A stretch of 64,000 nucleotides of DNA from Streptomyces coeruleorubidus (GCF_028885415.1 NZ_CP118527.1:930001-994000); one strand, 5' to 3'; counted from the stretch's first letter, positions 24,601-33,526 are shown. Translations and numbers: made by a program. Notes: generated by a model from the letters alone, not told the origin.

Positions 24601-27302
24601 TAGTGGCGGTCTTCCCGGGCCTCCGCCGATTCGTTCCAGTATCTCTTCAACTGCCATGGGTAGGGCGGCAGTCGAAGCAGGCGGGCGTCGTCGCCGTAGA
24701 ACGCCTCCCACTGGATCTCGTGGCCATGGCTGTAGAGGGTGCCGAGGGAACCGAGGAGCACCACGTCGTCGGATTCGTCGCGGCGCAGGGACGCAACGAC
24801 CAGCCCGTCCTGCTGCTGCTCCGCCAGCAGTTCCCTCATGGAGCCGGCCAGCACGGGGTGGGGGCCGAGTTCGACGAAGTGGGTGTATCCGTCGGCCACC
24901 ATCTGACGGAAGGCGGCCGCGAACAGGACTGTCGCACGAACGTTCTGCCACCAGTAGTGAGCGTCCGCGCCTCGGCCGTCGATGCGCGTGCCGGTCACGG
25001 TCGAGTACAGGGGAAGGGCGGCGGAGGACGGGCGGAGGTCGGCGAGCCCCTTCTCCAGGTCTGCGCGCAACGGGTCCATGTAGTGGCTGTGGTACGACAC
25101 CTTGACGGTCAGGAACCGGTGGAAGACCCCGAAGGTTTCCAGCTGCGCCGCCATGTCCTCGAGGATCGCCGCATCGCCGGCCAGCGTGACCGCGGTCGGG
25201 CTGTTGACCGCCGCGACCGAGACCAGGGGCCCCGCGTCCGCGACGGCCTGGTTCAGGGTCTCGGGGGTCATGCCCACCGCGAGCATCCGGCCGTTTCCCG
25301 TGGCCCTCTGCTGGAGGCTGCTGCGGTAGTAGTTCACCTTGATGGCGTCCTCGAAGCCGAGAACGCCCGCCAGGTACTGCGCGGCGACCTCCCCGGTGCT
25401 GTGCCCGACGATCCCGTCGGGTTCGATTCCCCAGGAACGCCACAGCTCCGCCAGGCCCAGCTGGACCGCGAGGTTTGCCGGTTGCGCGACCTCGGTCTCG
25501 GCCATGCGGGACTGCTCCTCAGGGGCGAGGAGTTCGTCGAGCAGTGACCAGCTGGTGTACTTGCCGAGCTCCCTGTCGCATCGTTCGACGACGGCCCGGA
25601 AGACGGGCTCGCCGTCCAGCAGCTGCCGGGCCATGGCCCACCACTGCGGGCCCATCCCGGAACAGACGAAGGCCAGCTTCGGCGGTTTCCCGGCCTGGAC
25701 GCGACCGGATGCCACACCCTTGGCTTCGCGGCCCGCGCTGAAGGCGCCGAGCTTCTCGGCGGCCTCGGCCGCGCTCGCCGCGACGACCGCGAGCCGGTGG
25801 TCGTGGTGAGTGCGCCGCAGCGCGCGCGTATGGCCCACGTCCCGCAAGGCGTGCGGGCTGTCCGACAGCGTCTCCCCCAAGGCCGCCGCCATGTCCGACA
25901 GCGCCTCGGGGCTGCGGGCCGACAGCGGGACGAGGTACGGGCGGTCGTCGTCGGCGTGCGGCGCGACCGGCCGCTCGGCGGGAGGGCCCTGGAGGACCAC
26001 ATGGGCGTTCGTACCGCCGAAACCGAAGGAGTTGACCCCGGCGAGGCGTGGCCCGGGTACCTGCGGCCAGTCGCCCAGCTCCGTCTGGACGTGGAGCTGA
26101 AGGGCGTCGAACGGGATGGCCGGGTTGGGTTGGTGGTGATGCAGCTGCCCCGGGATGCGGCCGTGCTTGAGTGACAGTGCCGTCTTGATCAGGCCCGCCA
26201 CTCCGGCCGCCGCCTCGAGGTGCCCGATGTTCGTCTTGACCGACCCGATGACGACACGGTCACGGGTGGGGCGTCCTTCGGAGAAGACCCGGCCGATGGC
26301 ACCCGCCTCGACGGGGTCCCCGACGGGTGTTCCGGTGCCGTGTGCCTCGACGTACTGGACTGTGCGCGGCGCGACGCCGGCCTGCCGGCACGCCGCGCGC
26401 ATGGCCGCCTCCTGGGCGTCACCGTTGGGGACGGTGATGCCGTTGCTGTGTCCGTCCTGGGACACGGCCGTCCCCCGGATCAGTGCGTAGACCGGGTCGC
26501 GGTCCGCCAGCGCTCGTGCCAGCGGCTTGAGGACCACGACGCCGGCGCCCTCGCCTCGCGCGTATCCGTCGGCGGACGCGTCGAACGCCTTGCAGCGGCC
26601 GTCGGGGGACAGGAATCCGCCCTTGGATTCGGCGATGGTCATGTTCGGCGCGATCATGACGTTCACGCCGCCCGCGAGGGCGAGGGAGCACTCGCCGTTC
26701 CACAGGCTCCGGGCCGCCAGGTGCACCGCCACCAGGGAGCCGGAGCACGCGGTGTCCACGGCAAGGCTCGGTCCCCGGAAGTCGAAGGAGTACGAGAGCC
26801 GGTTGGCCAGCATCGTCATCATCATTCCGGTGGCCGAGTGCGTCTGGAGCTCGTAGCGGCTGTGCACGCCGTAGTTCTGGAGCAGCTGGTAGTCCAGCGT
26901 GAAGCCGCCCATGAAGACGCCCGTGTCGCTGCCGGCGAGCTGGGCGGACACCTGGCCGCCGTCCTCCAGGGCCTCCCACGCGGCGTGGAGCAAAAGACGC
27001 TGCTGGGGATCCAGCCAGATCGCCTCGCGCGGGGAGATCCCGAAGAACTGGGCGTCGAACTCGTCGATCCGGTCGAGGAATCCGCCTCGCAGAGTGGCCA
27101 TCTTGCCGAGCTTGGCGCCGTCCGGGTCGTGGAACTTGCCGGTTTCCCAGCGATCCGGGGGCACTTCACGGGTGGCGTCTACTCCGGCGCACAGGAGTTC
27201 CCAGAAGGCGGCGGGCGTCGTGGCTCCGCCTGGGAAGCGGCAACCGATCCCGATGATGGCGATGGGTTCCCGCGCCGGTTCGTCCGTCGGCCGGTCAGTC
27301 AT
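21636..27302 (-). CDS. Single-module type I polyketide synthase, KS-AT-DH-KR-ACP, probably iterative
   Basis: 1888 residues; ATG 27302 has GGAGAAAGG upstream and overlaps the thioesterase stop by 8 bp. Domains: KS about 12-440 with active Cys186 (VDTACSGSL) and His321/His361; AT about 545-830 with Ser635 in GHSTGEV and VSYHSHYMDP at the specificity region; DH about 904-1185 with His934 (HRVQGNTVLP) and Asp1100 (YRFHPSLID); KR with NADPH loop VTGGAGALG at 1451-1459, Ser1596/1599 and Tyr1609; ACP with Ser1773 in LGVDSLMAV. There is no ER, no loading module and no PPTase domain, so it is not an enediyne-type PKSE. Being the only PKS here with a full reducing set short of ER, it should make a conjugated polyene or enoyl chain iteratively. 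The C-terminus carries a short amphipathic helix and a SEKASEKASEN repeat. Confidence 0.95.
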   Translation of the reverse strand: MTDRPTDEPAREPIAIIGIGCRFPGGATTPAAFWELLCAGVDATREVPPDRWETGKFHDPDGAKLGKMATLRGGFLDRIDEFDAQFFGISPREAIWLDPQQRLLLHAAWEALEDGGQVSAQLAGSDTGVFMGGFTLDYQLLQNYGVHSRYELQTHSATGMMMTMLANRLSYSFDFRGPSLAVDTACSGSLVAVHLAARSLWNGECSLALAGGVNVMIAPNMTIAESKGGFLSPDGRCKAFDASADGYARGEGAGVVVLKPLARALADRDPVYALIRGTAVSQDGHSNGITVPNGDAQEAAMRAACRQAGVAPRTVQYVEAHGTGTPVGDPVEAGAIGRVFSEGRPTRDRVVIGSVKTNIGHLEAAAGVAGLIKTALSLKHGRIPGQLHHHQPNPAIPFDALQLHVQTELGDWPQVPGPRLAGVNSFGFGGTNAHVVLQGPPAERPVAPHADDDRPYLVPLSARSPEALSDMAAALGETLSDSPHALRDVGHTRALRRTHHDHRLAVVAASAAEAAEKLGAFSAGREAKGVASGRVQAGKPPKLAFVCSGMGPQWWAMARQLLDGEPVFRAVVERCDRELGKYTSWSLLDELLAPEEQSRMAETEVAQPANLAVQLGLAELWRSWGIEPDGIVGHSTGEVAAQYLAGVLGFEDAIKVNYYRSSLQQRATGNGRMLAVGMTPETLNQAVADAGPLVSVAAVNSPTAVTLAGDAAILEDMAAQLETFGVFHRFLTVKVSYHSHYMDPLRADLEKGLADLRPSSAALPLYSTVTGTRIDGRGADAHYWWQNVRATVLFAAAFRQMVADGYTHFVELGPHPVLAGSMRELLAEQQQDGLVVASLRRDESDDVVLLGSLGTLYSHGHEIQWEAFYGDDARLLRLPPYPWQLKRYWNESAEAREDRHYTEVHPLLGQRMNAVHPTWERELNPRLLRYLADHRVQGNTVLPGAAFIELALAAAVEVYGEGDHALENLELRKALVLPDTADPRVRTTLYPESGRVEVAGFAATPGGDRTWTLHATARLSRRPPVRTARDLAGARGACEKHVSRADFDGLVQQMGFEYGPAFQAVEEIVTGPRGAVGRVTVPACVRDELGTYRFHPSLIDAAFQVLLTSAAPGVMDATLPASPYLPVGVDSVTVLGRPADEMYVVAEVTSADARVIVSDIALCDDQGRVLVDIRGFRAQSLDAVASLTPERIDQGLYEVQWRESSREDAAEPEADGASARDDDEASTWVLFTDATGVGSEVARCLTEAGRRVVTVAPGEVPDPVETPAGGYVIDPTDAEHYKRLLRKIAQQTEIGRVLHLWSLDLPFGEDIPVTALRDAQDLGVLSVLHLMQALSAEVTQRLPRVWLVTRTAQAVGDSPRPLALPQSPMWGIGRVIGHQEFAGMWGGIVDLDAGPETEQARRFVEEVSAPSGEDQVAFRGVQRYVARLARAGEHLTPAFPTTLRDDATYLVTGGAGALGRLVARFLAERGARHLVLMGRTSLPPRDAWHDLPAQHPRRELVDELLRLERRGVYVHYAAVDSADEAQLHAWFAEHQRLQRPPVGGVVHAAGVVEDELMLRMSRDTFQRVMRPKVGGGWLLHRLFADTPLDFFVLFGSVGSVIASAGQANYASANAFLDALAHHRRSLGLPALSIGWGPWSVGMVEQLNLEQMYARRGIELITPEAGARILGRLIGQRPAHVVAITADWATARATSMGGQLPPLFAELGTEQADLHGEDDVADAGAVLDALCRTPEAHRLDALAEHLHDIVAMVLKLDPAEFGHEENLSNLGVDSLMAVEIKHRIDAALRADVSVLDLLQGVTVLGLAHRILPLLALEKPGEQDLAGPATPHPDPPGEGPQEEELAALLAQIPPDELEQLLVELEQEPSEKASEKASENPTGAMNHDTVA
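21671..21709. repeat. 12-bp tandem repeat in the PKS 3' end
   Basis: The unit GGCTTTCTCGGA is repeated head to tail about three times (last copy imperfect), encoding SEKA repeats at the PKS C-terminus. In-frame, so length variation would not break the gene. Confidence 0.85.
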
Positions 27303-28182
27303 GGCACCTTTCTCCTTCCTCGGTGCGAGCGGCCGCCGCCCCGAGCTCCCGGGAGAGTTCGGCCAGCAGCAGGTCCTGTGAGCTGTGCAGGAAGAAGTGA
27401 GAGCCCGGGAGCATGACGAGCCGGAACGGCCCGTCGGCCTGCGACCGCCACATGTCGAGATCACTGCGGCTGACGCGCACGTCCTGGTCACCGCCGAAGA
27501 CCGACACGGGCATGGTCAAGGGGAGCTCGTCGCGGTACCGATAGGTGTCGCACAGTTCGAAGTCGGCCCGGAGCATGGGCAACAGAGCCCGCATCAGCTC
27601 CCCGTTGTCGAGCACCTCCGGGGGCGTGCCCTCCTTGCGCAGCACCGTTCTGAGTACTTCATCGGGCATGTGATGGATCCTGATGTTGGGGTTGGGCAGT
27701 TGGGGCGCCCGGAACGCGGCGAGGAGCAGCCGGGACGGCTGTGGTGCCCCCGCGCGACGCAGGCGCCGGGTGAGCTCGAACGCCACCAGCGCGCCCATGC
27801 TGTGGCCGAAGAACGCGTACGGCAGGTCCAGCCGCGGCAGGACGGCCTCGTACAGGGACTCGACCAGCGGATCCAGCTGCCGCAGGGCGGGTTCGGTCAC
27901 CCGGGTCTCCCGGCCCGGCAGCTGGGCCGCCCACAGCTCGACGCCGGCGGGCAGCCCCTCGCTCCACGTGCGGAACACCGAACCGCCGCCCCCGGCATAG
28001 GGGAAGCAGAAGAGCCGGAGCCCGGGCGCGTCGGCGGCGGAGTACCGCACGAACCAGCTGTCCTCGTCCTGGGGGGCGTACGGCCGGCCGCGCAGTTGGC
28101 GCAGCAGGCGGGCGCGCTTGTCGTCGGGCAGGCGTGCCACGCGTTCGCGCAGGGCGCCGCCCTCGCCCGGCGCGGCGGTCAC
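27295..28182 (-). CDS. Type II thioesterase (alpha/beta hydrolase)
   Basis: 295 residues from GTG 28182, overlapping the preceding stop as GTGA. The fold starts LFCFPYAGGGGSVFRTWSEG. The catalytic triad is visible as Ser128 (GHSMG), Asp232 (GGDQDV) and His262 (GSHFFLH). Type II thioesterases remove aberrant acyl groups from carrier proteins, but as the PKS has no built-in thioesterase this one may also release the product. The first ~35 residues (RVARLPDDKRARLLRQLRG) resemble the short LSxEKRxLLxxxLR leader that also begins halogenase C and the relic at 37349, so it might be a shared docking tag. Translationally coupled on both sides. Confidence 0.92.
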   Translation of the reverse strand: MTAAPGEGGALRERVARLPDDKRARLLRQLRGRPYAPQDEDSWFVRYSAADAPGLRLFCFPYAGGGGSVFRTWSEGLPAGVELWAAQLPGRETRVTEPALRQLDPLVESLYEAVLPRLDLPYAFFGHSMGALVAFELTRRLRRAGAPQPSRLLLAAFRAPQLPNPNIRIHHMPDEVLRTVLRKEGTPPEVLDNGELMRALLPMLRADFELCDTYRYRDELPLTMPVSVFGGDQDVRVSRSDLDMWRSQADGPFRLVMLPGSHFFLHSSQDLLLAELSRELGAAAARTEEGERCHD

Positions 28183-29933
28183 CGGGACTCCCCCGTGCCG
28201 ACGGCCTCGTCGGCCGGACGGAGCCTGATCCACTGGTCACCGAGCGGTGTCGACTCCTGTTCGCGCAGATGGACCTCGACGAGGGACATCAGGGCCTCGT
28301 CGGCCCGCCAGCGCCGCGCCTGCTCCCGCTTGGCCGGGTTCCAGGGTTCGGCCTCGAACTCCTCCAGCACGGTCGCGACCAGTTGGCCCGACAGGCGCTC
28401 GATGAAACGGATGTTGGCCTCGAACTGCGTGGCCAGATCCGCGTCCGCGAGGCCCGCTGTCATACCGAGGTGGAGGCGGCTCATGAAGTCGAAGTCGTAG
28501 AAGCGCACGAAGGGTGCCTGGTCGCGTGGTTCGTCGTCGACCGCGCTCCATTCCCGGAAGAAGCGCTGGACCTCCTGGCTGGCGGTGCTGAAGCGGGCCA
28601 GACCGACGACCATGTCGGGCCGGTCGCCCAGGTGCCGCAGCACGTCGTGGAAGTACAGCAGCCCGGGAACGGCCCAGTACACGGCGGTGTCCCAGATCAC
28701 CTTGGTGAGCATGACCCGCGCGTTGCCCATCAGCGCGTACTGCTTCTCGTAGATGCTGAGCCAGCCCTCGGCGATCAGCAGGAACACCTGGTTGTGGATC
28801 GCGGCGCGCTCCCCGGTGTCGTCGCCGTCGAGCGCGTGCGTGACCAGGTCGGTGATCAGGCTGTTGCTGATCGCGATCAGGTCCAGCCCCGGGGAGTACA
28901 GGGGGTCCAGGAAGACGCCGGCCTCCCCGGCGAGGCACCAGCGGTCCGCGGAGAAGACCTGCTCGCAGCTGTAGGCGTAGTCCTTCATGACGCGGAAGTC
29001 CTGCAGCTTGTCGCGGTGCCGGCGGACGATGCCGGCGCACTGCGGCTCGTGCCGGTCGAGCCATTCCAGAGCGCGCTCGAACCGGTTGAGCTGCTCGAAC
29101 CCGTGGAGGTCCGGGTCGGTCACGATGCCCACGCTGGTGGATCCGGAGGCGAGCCTGATCAGCCAGACCCAGTAGCCCGGGCCCATCAGGTGGTTCGTGG
29201 ACAGCTCCCGCCGTCCCTCCTCGATCCGCGCGTGCCAGTCGGGGTCGTCGGACCACTGATCGACGTCGATGGGGCAGCCGACGCGGAACCAGACGGCGTT
29301 GGCCCGGTGCCCGACCTTCTTGGCGAGGCCGAGCCGTCGCTTGAGCAGGGACGCCCGGCCGGTGGCGTCGACGACCCACTTCGCGTGGATCTGCCGGGTG
29401 GCGCCGTCGTCGGTGCGGACGTGGAGCCGGTGGTGTTCGGCGTCGGGTTGCAGGTCCACGCTCTCGACCTTCGTCCCGGGCAGGAACCGCACTCCGCGGG
29501 CGAGAAGTTCATGGCCCAGGGCGTTCTCCAGGCGGCCGCGGTCGAGCTGGTAGGTGCCCACCGCGCCGGGCGGGCGGACCGAGTGGCCGAGTTCCACACG
29601 GCGGGTGATGTCGTCGTTGCCGTCCTTGGAGAAGAACATCCGCAGTCCGTACTTGTTCAGCTGCTGGGACTGCAGGTGGTGTCCGAGCCCGAGGACCTCC
29701 CGCAGGTAGTAGCCGGCGATCTCCACGGTGGACTCCCCGACCTTGTGCGTCGCCTCCGGCACCGGGTGTCCCTGGCGCTCCAGCACCACGATCCGGGTGC
29801 CGGGGCGCTGCCCGAGCAGTTGCAGGGCCAGGGTCAGCCCGGCGGCGCCGCCACCGACGACGGCGACATCGACGAGGTCGTCGGGCGCCGTCCGCGCGGC
29901 GCCGCGGTCGTTCATCGCGCTGGTGTCGGTCAT
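28179..29933 (-). CDS. Flavin-dependent halogenase-like protein A
   Basis: 584 residues, ATG 29933 coupled to halogenase B (ATGA). FAD loop VVGGGAAGLTLAL (25-37), HKVGESTVEI (63-72), and GPGYWVWLIRLASGS with WVWLIR at 255-260. That is the WxWxIP halogenase signature with Pro replaced by Arg. A conserved Lys94 (LNKYGLRMFF) lies where the catalytic Lys of tryptophan halogenases aligns, by my hand alignment. A long C-terminal domain (~300 residues) follows, as in phenol/pyrrole-type halogenases such as CmlS. The enzymes use FADH2 from a separate reductase, Cl- and O2; no dedicated flavin reductase is seen in the cluster. Substrate unknown; a PKS-bound chain or the free product are options. Confidence 0.85.
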   Translation of the reverse strand: MTDTSAMNDRGAARTAPDDLVDVAVVGGGAAGLTLALQLLGQRPGTRIVVLERQGHPVPEATHKVGESTVEIAGYYLREVLGLGHHLQSQQLNKYGLRMFFSKDGNDDITRRVELGHSVRPPGAVGTYQLDRGRLENALGHELLARGVRFLPGTKVESVDLQPDAEHHRLHVRTDDGATRQIHAKWVVDATGRASLLKRRLGLAKKVGHRANAVWFRVGCPIDVDQWSDDPDWHARIEEGRRELSTNHLMGPGYWVWLIRLASGSTSVGIVTDPDLHGFEQLNRFERALEWLDRHEPQCAGIVRRHRDKLQDFRVMKDYAYSCEQVFSADRWCLAGEAGVFLDPLYSPGLDLIAISNSLITDLVTHALDGDDTGERAAIHNQVFLLIAEGWLSIYEKQYALMGNARVMLTKVIWDTAVYWAVPGLLYFHDVLRHLGDRPDMVVGLARFSTASQEVQRFFREWSAVDDEPRDQAPFVRFYDFDFMSRLHLGMTAGLADADLATQFEANIRFIERLSGQLVATVLEEFEAEPWNPAKREQARRWRADEALMSLVEVHLREQESTPLGDQWIRLRPADEAVGTGESR

Positions 29934-31630
29934 GGCGTCACCGCCGCGGGCCGGCTGCCGAGGGTGATCCAGGCGCTGTCGATGGGGTCGACCGGGTCGC
30001 GCTCCTTGTACCGTTCGACGGCTTCCCGCAGCAGTTCGTCGCGGCGCCACTCCTCTATCCGGGCCTTGGCCGCGTCATCGGCACCGCGCTGTTCGAGACG
30101 CTCGACGACGGTGCTGACCAACTGGCCCGCGATGTGCTCCAGCAGCTCGACATTGCGTCCGAACTGCTCCTCGAGCTCGTCGTCGTCGAGGCCCGCCGCC
30201 ATGCCGTTGTGCAGGTCGACGATGAAGTCGAGCAGGCTGTACGGGTCCGCGAAGACGTCGGAGGCGGGCTCGTTGCTGACGAGGTGCCACTCCCTGAAGA
30301 ACTGCTGGACCCGCGTGTGGAGCAGCCACGTGCGCTGGAGATTGGCGAACGCCGCGGGGCTGGCGCCGAGGCGGCGGAACTTGTCGTGGAAGAACAGCAG
30401 GCCGGGCACGGCCCAGTAGATGATCGTGTCCCAGATGACCTTCGCCACCATCACCTGCGGGTTGCCCATGACGGGGTACTGGCCCTCGTAGGCGACCAGC
30501 CAGATCTCGCTGAGCACCAGGTAGACCTGGTTGTGGGCCACGGCCCTCTCCCGCACGTCCTCGCCGCGGCTGTCCCGTGTGACGAGATCGGTGATGAGGC
30601 CGTTGCTGATCGCCATCAGGTCGCCGCCGGAGGAGTAGAGCGGGTCGATCGAGACCCCCGCCTCCCCGGTCAGGCACCACCGGTCCTCGGAGTACACCTG
30701 CGTACAGCCGTAGGCGTAGTCCTTCATCACCCGGAAGTCCTGGATCTTCTCCAGGTGCCGCCGCACCTCGGCCGCACACTGGGGCTCGTGCTCGGCGAGC
30801 CAGTCCAGGGTCCGCTGGAGGGTGTTGAACCCCTCGAAGGAGTGGGCCTCGTCCTCGGCGACGATGCCGACGCTCGTCGAGCCCGACGCGAGCGGGATGA
30901 GCCAGACCCAGTATCCGGGTCCCATCAGGTGGTTGGTGGACAGCCGGCGCAGGCCGCCGTCGACCCGGGCCCGCCACTGCTCGTCGTCGGACCACTGGTG
31001 CACGTCGATCTCGTGCTCGATGCGGAACCAGGAGGCGTTCGCCCGGTGCCCGACCGGCCTGGCCAGACCCAGCTTGCGCTTGAGCAGGCCGGCGCGTCCC
31101 GTAGCGTCGACGACCCACCGTGCCCGCAGCGCGTGCTCTTGCTCGTGTTCGCCGTCGAGGACGCGTACGACGTGGTCGTCGTCGCCGTCGGCGAGCTGCA
31201 CGTCGCGGACCTTGCAGCGCTGGCGGAAGTCGACGCCGAGATCGGCGACCATGGTGCCGAGCGCGTTCTCCAGCCGGCCGCGGTCGAGCTGGTAGGAGGC
31301 CAGCGGAGCCTCGCTGATCTGGCCGTACTCGACACGCCGGGTGATGTCCTCGTTGCCCGCGTGGGTGAGGAACATCCGCAGGCCGAACTTGTGCAACTGG
31401 TCCCGCTCGAGGTGCTCTTCGAGGCCGAGGACGTCGCGCAGATAGTGTGCCTGGACCTCGACGCTGGACTCGCCGACCTTGTGGGCGGCCTCGGGCACCG
31501 GGTGCTGCCCCCGTTCGAGGACGGTGACCTGGAGACCGGGGTCGGTGCGCTTGAGTTGGAGGGCCAGGGTCAGTCCGGCGATGCCGCCGCCGAGGATCGC
31601 CACGTCGAAGCGCTCGGAGATGTCAGGCAT
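29930..31630 (-). CDS. Flavin-dependent halogenase-like protein B (complete WxWxIP motif)
   Basis: 566 residues, ATG 31630 overlapping halogenase C by 8 bp. FAD loop ILGGGIAGLTLAL (12-24), KVGESSVEV (51-59), candidate catalytic Lys81 (LHKFGLRMFL), and WVWLIP at 241-246, the only one of the three with the intact WxWxIP motif. That motif separates flavin halogenases from monooxygenases, so this is the strongest halogenase candidate. The C-terminal half parallels its paralogues (DFRVMKDYAYGCTQVYSED, VIWDTIIYWAVPGLLFFHDK), showing recent common origin with clear divergence. There is no carrier-protein domain, so any carrier interaction would be with the PKS ACP. Confidence 0.88.
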   Translation of the reverse strand: MPDISERFDVAILGGGIAGLTLALQLKRTDPGLQVTVLERGQHPVPEAAHKVGESSVEVQAHYLRDVLGLEEHLERDQLHKFGLRMFLTHAGNEDITRRVEYGQISEAPLASYQLDRGRLENALGTMVADLGVDFRQRCKVRDVQLADGDDDHVVRVLDGEHEQEHALRARWVVDATGRAGLLKRKLGLARPVGHRANASWFRIEHEIDVHQWSDDEQWRARVDGGLRRLSTNHLMGPGYWVWLIPLASGSTSVGIVAEDEAHSFEGFNTLQRTLDWLAEHEPQCAAEVRRHLEKIQDFRVMKDYAYGCTQVYSEDRWCLTGEAGVSIDPLYSSGGDLMAISNGLITDLVTRDSRGEDVRERAVAHNQVYLVLSEIWLVAYEGQYPVMGNPQVMVAKVIWDTIIYWAVPGLLFFHDKFRRLGASPAAFANLQRTWLLHTRVQQFFREWHLVSNEPASDVFADPYSLLDFIVDLHNGMAAGLDDDELEEQFGRNVELLEHIAGQLVSTVVERLEQRGADDAAKARIEEWRRDELLREAVERYKERDPVDPIDSAWITLGSRPAAVTP

Positions 31631-33473
31631 AGCTCACCTCGCTGCTCTGCTGTTCCATGCTGTCCGCTCCGTTCGGTTCGTGACCTGCGCTGCTCTCCCC
31701 CGTGCGGGACGGGCGCAGGGCGATCCAGCCCTCACTGGTGGGGTTGTGCTGCCGCTCGCGCCGATGGGTGGCGATCAGGTCGGCGATGAGGGGATCCCGC
31801 TGCCAGGACTGGACCTGGGCGATGACGCGGTCGTCGTCGTACCGGTCGCCGTGGGCGTCGATGACCGCGGTGACCAGTTGCCCGGCCAGTTGGGCCAGGA
31901 GCCTGGCGTTGTCCGAGAAGCGCTCGGGGAACCTGTTGCCGGGCAGGTCGTCGGCCATGCCGGCGTGCAGCTTCACCATGAAGTTCAGCGGGGAGTACAG
32001 GTCGACGAACCTGGCCTCGAGAGGGGAGTCGTCGATGGCCGCCCACTCGCGGAAGAACGCCTGGACCCGGTTGCTGATGTCGGTGAGGCGTTCCAGGTCG
32101 GCGGCCACGGAGGGACTGCCGGCCACGATGCGGAACTTGTCCTGGAAGAAGAGCAGACCGAAGACCCCCCAGTAGAAGGCGGTGTCCCAGATGACCTTGG
32201 AGGACATCACGCGGGCGTTGCCCATCAGCGCGTACTGGTTCTCGTAGACGGCGAGCCACATGTCGGTGACACGCCTGAAGAGTGCGTCGTGCGCGGACGC
32301 CAGGGCCGATACGTCCTCGCCGTCCAGGGACCTGGTGACGAGGTCGGCCACCAGTGCGTTGCTGATGGCGATCAGATCCAGGCCCGGGGAGTAGAGCGGG
32401 TCGAGGAAGATCCCGGACTCGCCGGTGAGGCACCAGCGTGCGCTGCCGTCGTAGACCTGGTCGCAGCTGTAGGAGTAGTCCTTCATCACCCGGAAGTCCT
32501 GGATCTTGTCGCGGTGTTCCTCGACGGCCCGGGCGCACTGCGGTTCGTGCTCGGTGAGCCAGTCCAGGGCCCGTTCCAGGGTGTTGAAGTCCTCGAGCCG
32601 GTGCGCGTCGGCCTCCGTGACGATGCCGATACTGATGGATCCGGAGGCGAGCCGGATGAGCCAGACCCAGTAGCCCGGTCCCATCAGATGGTTGGTGGAC
32701 AGTTCCCGCCGGCCCTCGCGGATCCGGGCGTGCCATGCCTCGTCGTCGCTCCAGGTTCCGAGGTCGATGGGGTGCCCGACCCTGAACCAGGCGGCGTTGG
32801 CCTTGTGGCCCACGTCCTTGCGGAGTCCGAACCGGCGCGGCAGGAGCCGGCCGCGTCCGGTGGCGTCGATCACCCAGCGGGCCCGGACGCTGTGTTCCTC
32901 GCTGTCCGTGAGCAACTGGACCTCGTGGTGGGCCCCGTCGAGTGAGAACGCGACGTCGACGACCTTGCTGCCCGGGAGGAACTCGACGCCCTCCCGGGAA
33001 CAGGCCGCGCCGAGTTCGTTCTCCAGGCGTCCTCGGTCGAGTTGATAGGTGGCCAGCGGAGGGAAGACCGAACTGCCGAGTTCCACGCGCTCGGCGATGT
33101 CGGCGTTGTCCTCGCTGCTGAAGAACATGCGCAGACCGAACTTGCGGATCTGCTGTGTCTGAAGGTGTTCGCCGAGTCCGAGGATGTCCCGCAGGTAGTG
33201 GGCGGCGATCTCCACGGTCGATTCGCCGACCTTGTGTGTGGCCTCGGGCACGGGGTGCCGCTGCCTCTCGGCGACCAGCACCCGGATGCCCGGCCGCTCC
33301 CGGCGAAGGTGGAGCGCCAGGGTGAGGCCGGCGGCCCCGCCTCCCAGAATCACGGCGTCGTAGTGGTCGGGCCTGGTGGTGCCGCCGGCGACACGCGTCC
33401 GGAGCTTCTGAGCGAGCAGGGCCCGCTTCTCCGCAGACAGGTCGGATATGCGATGTCGTGCTGGTTGGGTCAT
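31623..33473 (-). CDS. Flavin-dependent halogenase-like protein C (first gene of leftward operon)
   Basis: 616 residues from ATG 33473 with AAGGGGGA upstream. A ~35-residue leader (ISDLSAEKRALLAQKLRTRV) precedes the FAD loop VILGGGAAGLTLAL (41-54). HKVGESTVEI (80-89), candidate catalytic Lys111 (IRKFGLRMFF) and WVWLIR (269-274) follow. As in A, the Pro of WxWxIP is Arg. The leader resembles short linker helices of PKS/NRPS proteins and is shared with the thioesterase and the relic at 37349. A SARP-like direct repeat and -10 box lie 22 bp upstream of the start, so transcription of the whole leftward operon probably begins here. Confidence 0.86.
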   Translation of the reverse strand: MTQPARHRISDLSAEKRALLAQKLRTRVAGGTTRPDHYDAVILGGGAAGLTLALHLRRERPGIRVLVAERQRHPVPEATHKVGESTVEIAAHYLRDILGLGEHLQTQQIRKFGLRMFFSSEDNADIAERVELGSSVFPPLATYQLDRGRLENELGAACSREGVEFLPGSKVVDVAFSLDGAHHEVQLLTDSEEHSVRARWVIDATGRGRLLPRRFGLRKDVGHKANAAWFRVGHPIDLGTWSDDEAWHARIREGRRELSTNHLMGPGYWVWLIRLASGSISIGIVTEADAHRLEDFNTLERALDWLTEHEPQCARAVEEHRDKIQDFRVMKDYSYSCDQVYDGSARWCLTGESGIFLDPLYSPGLDLIAISNALVADLVTRSLDGEDVSALASAHDALFRRVTDMWLAVYENQYALMGNARVMSSKVIWDTAFYWGVFGLLFFQDKFRIVAGSPSVAADLERLTDISNRVQAFFREWAAIDDSPLEARFVDLYSPLNFMVKLHAGMADDLPGNRFPERFSDNARLLAQLAGQLVTAVIDAHGDRYDDDRVIAQVQSWQRDPLIADLIATHRRERQHNPTSEGWIALRPSRTGESSAGHEPNGADSMEQQSSEVSYA

Positions 33474-33494
33474 GCATCCCCCTTCATCCCAAAT

Positions 33495-33526
33495 GACTAT
33501 CGGTGGCGGGATTACGGAGGACTTAC
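33495..33526 (-). promoter_or_regulatory. SARP-type box and -10 of the leftward operon
   Basis: On the minus strand GTAAGTC (33526-33520) and GTAATCC (33515-33509) are direct repeats spaced exactly 11 bp. Eight bp further lies GATAGT (-10-like, about 33501-33496), then 22 bp to the ATG of halogenase C. This is the geometry of SARP-activated promoters. The same layout recurs at 37293-37324 and 37593-37624. Confidence 0.65.

Noticed and set aside
21534..25547. 1337-codon plus-strand frame opposite the PKS
   Set aside because: Pure shadow of the PKS; the minus strand carries all KS, AT, DH, KR and ACP motifs.
21636..27302. Enediyne-type PKSE, suggested by the DUF1702 neighbours
   Set aside because: Domain order is KS-AT-DH-KR-ACP with a terminal ACP; PKSE has ACP in the middle and a C-terminal PPTase. 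Companion enediyne genes other than DUF1702 are absent.
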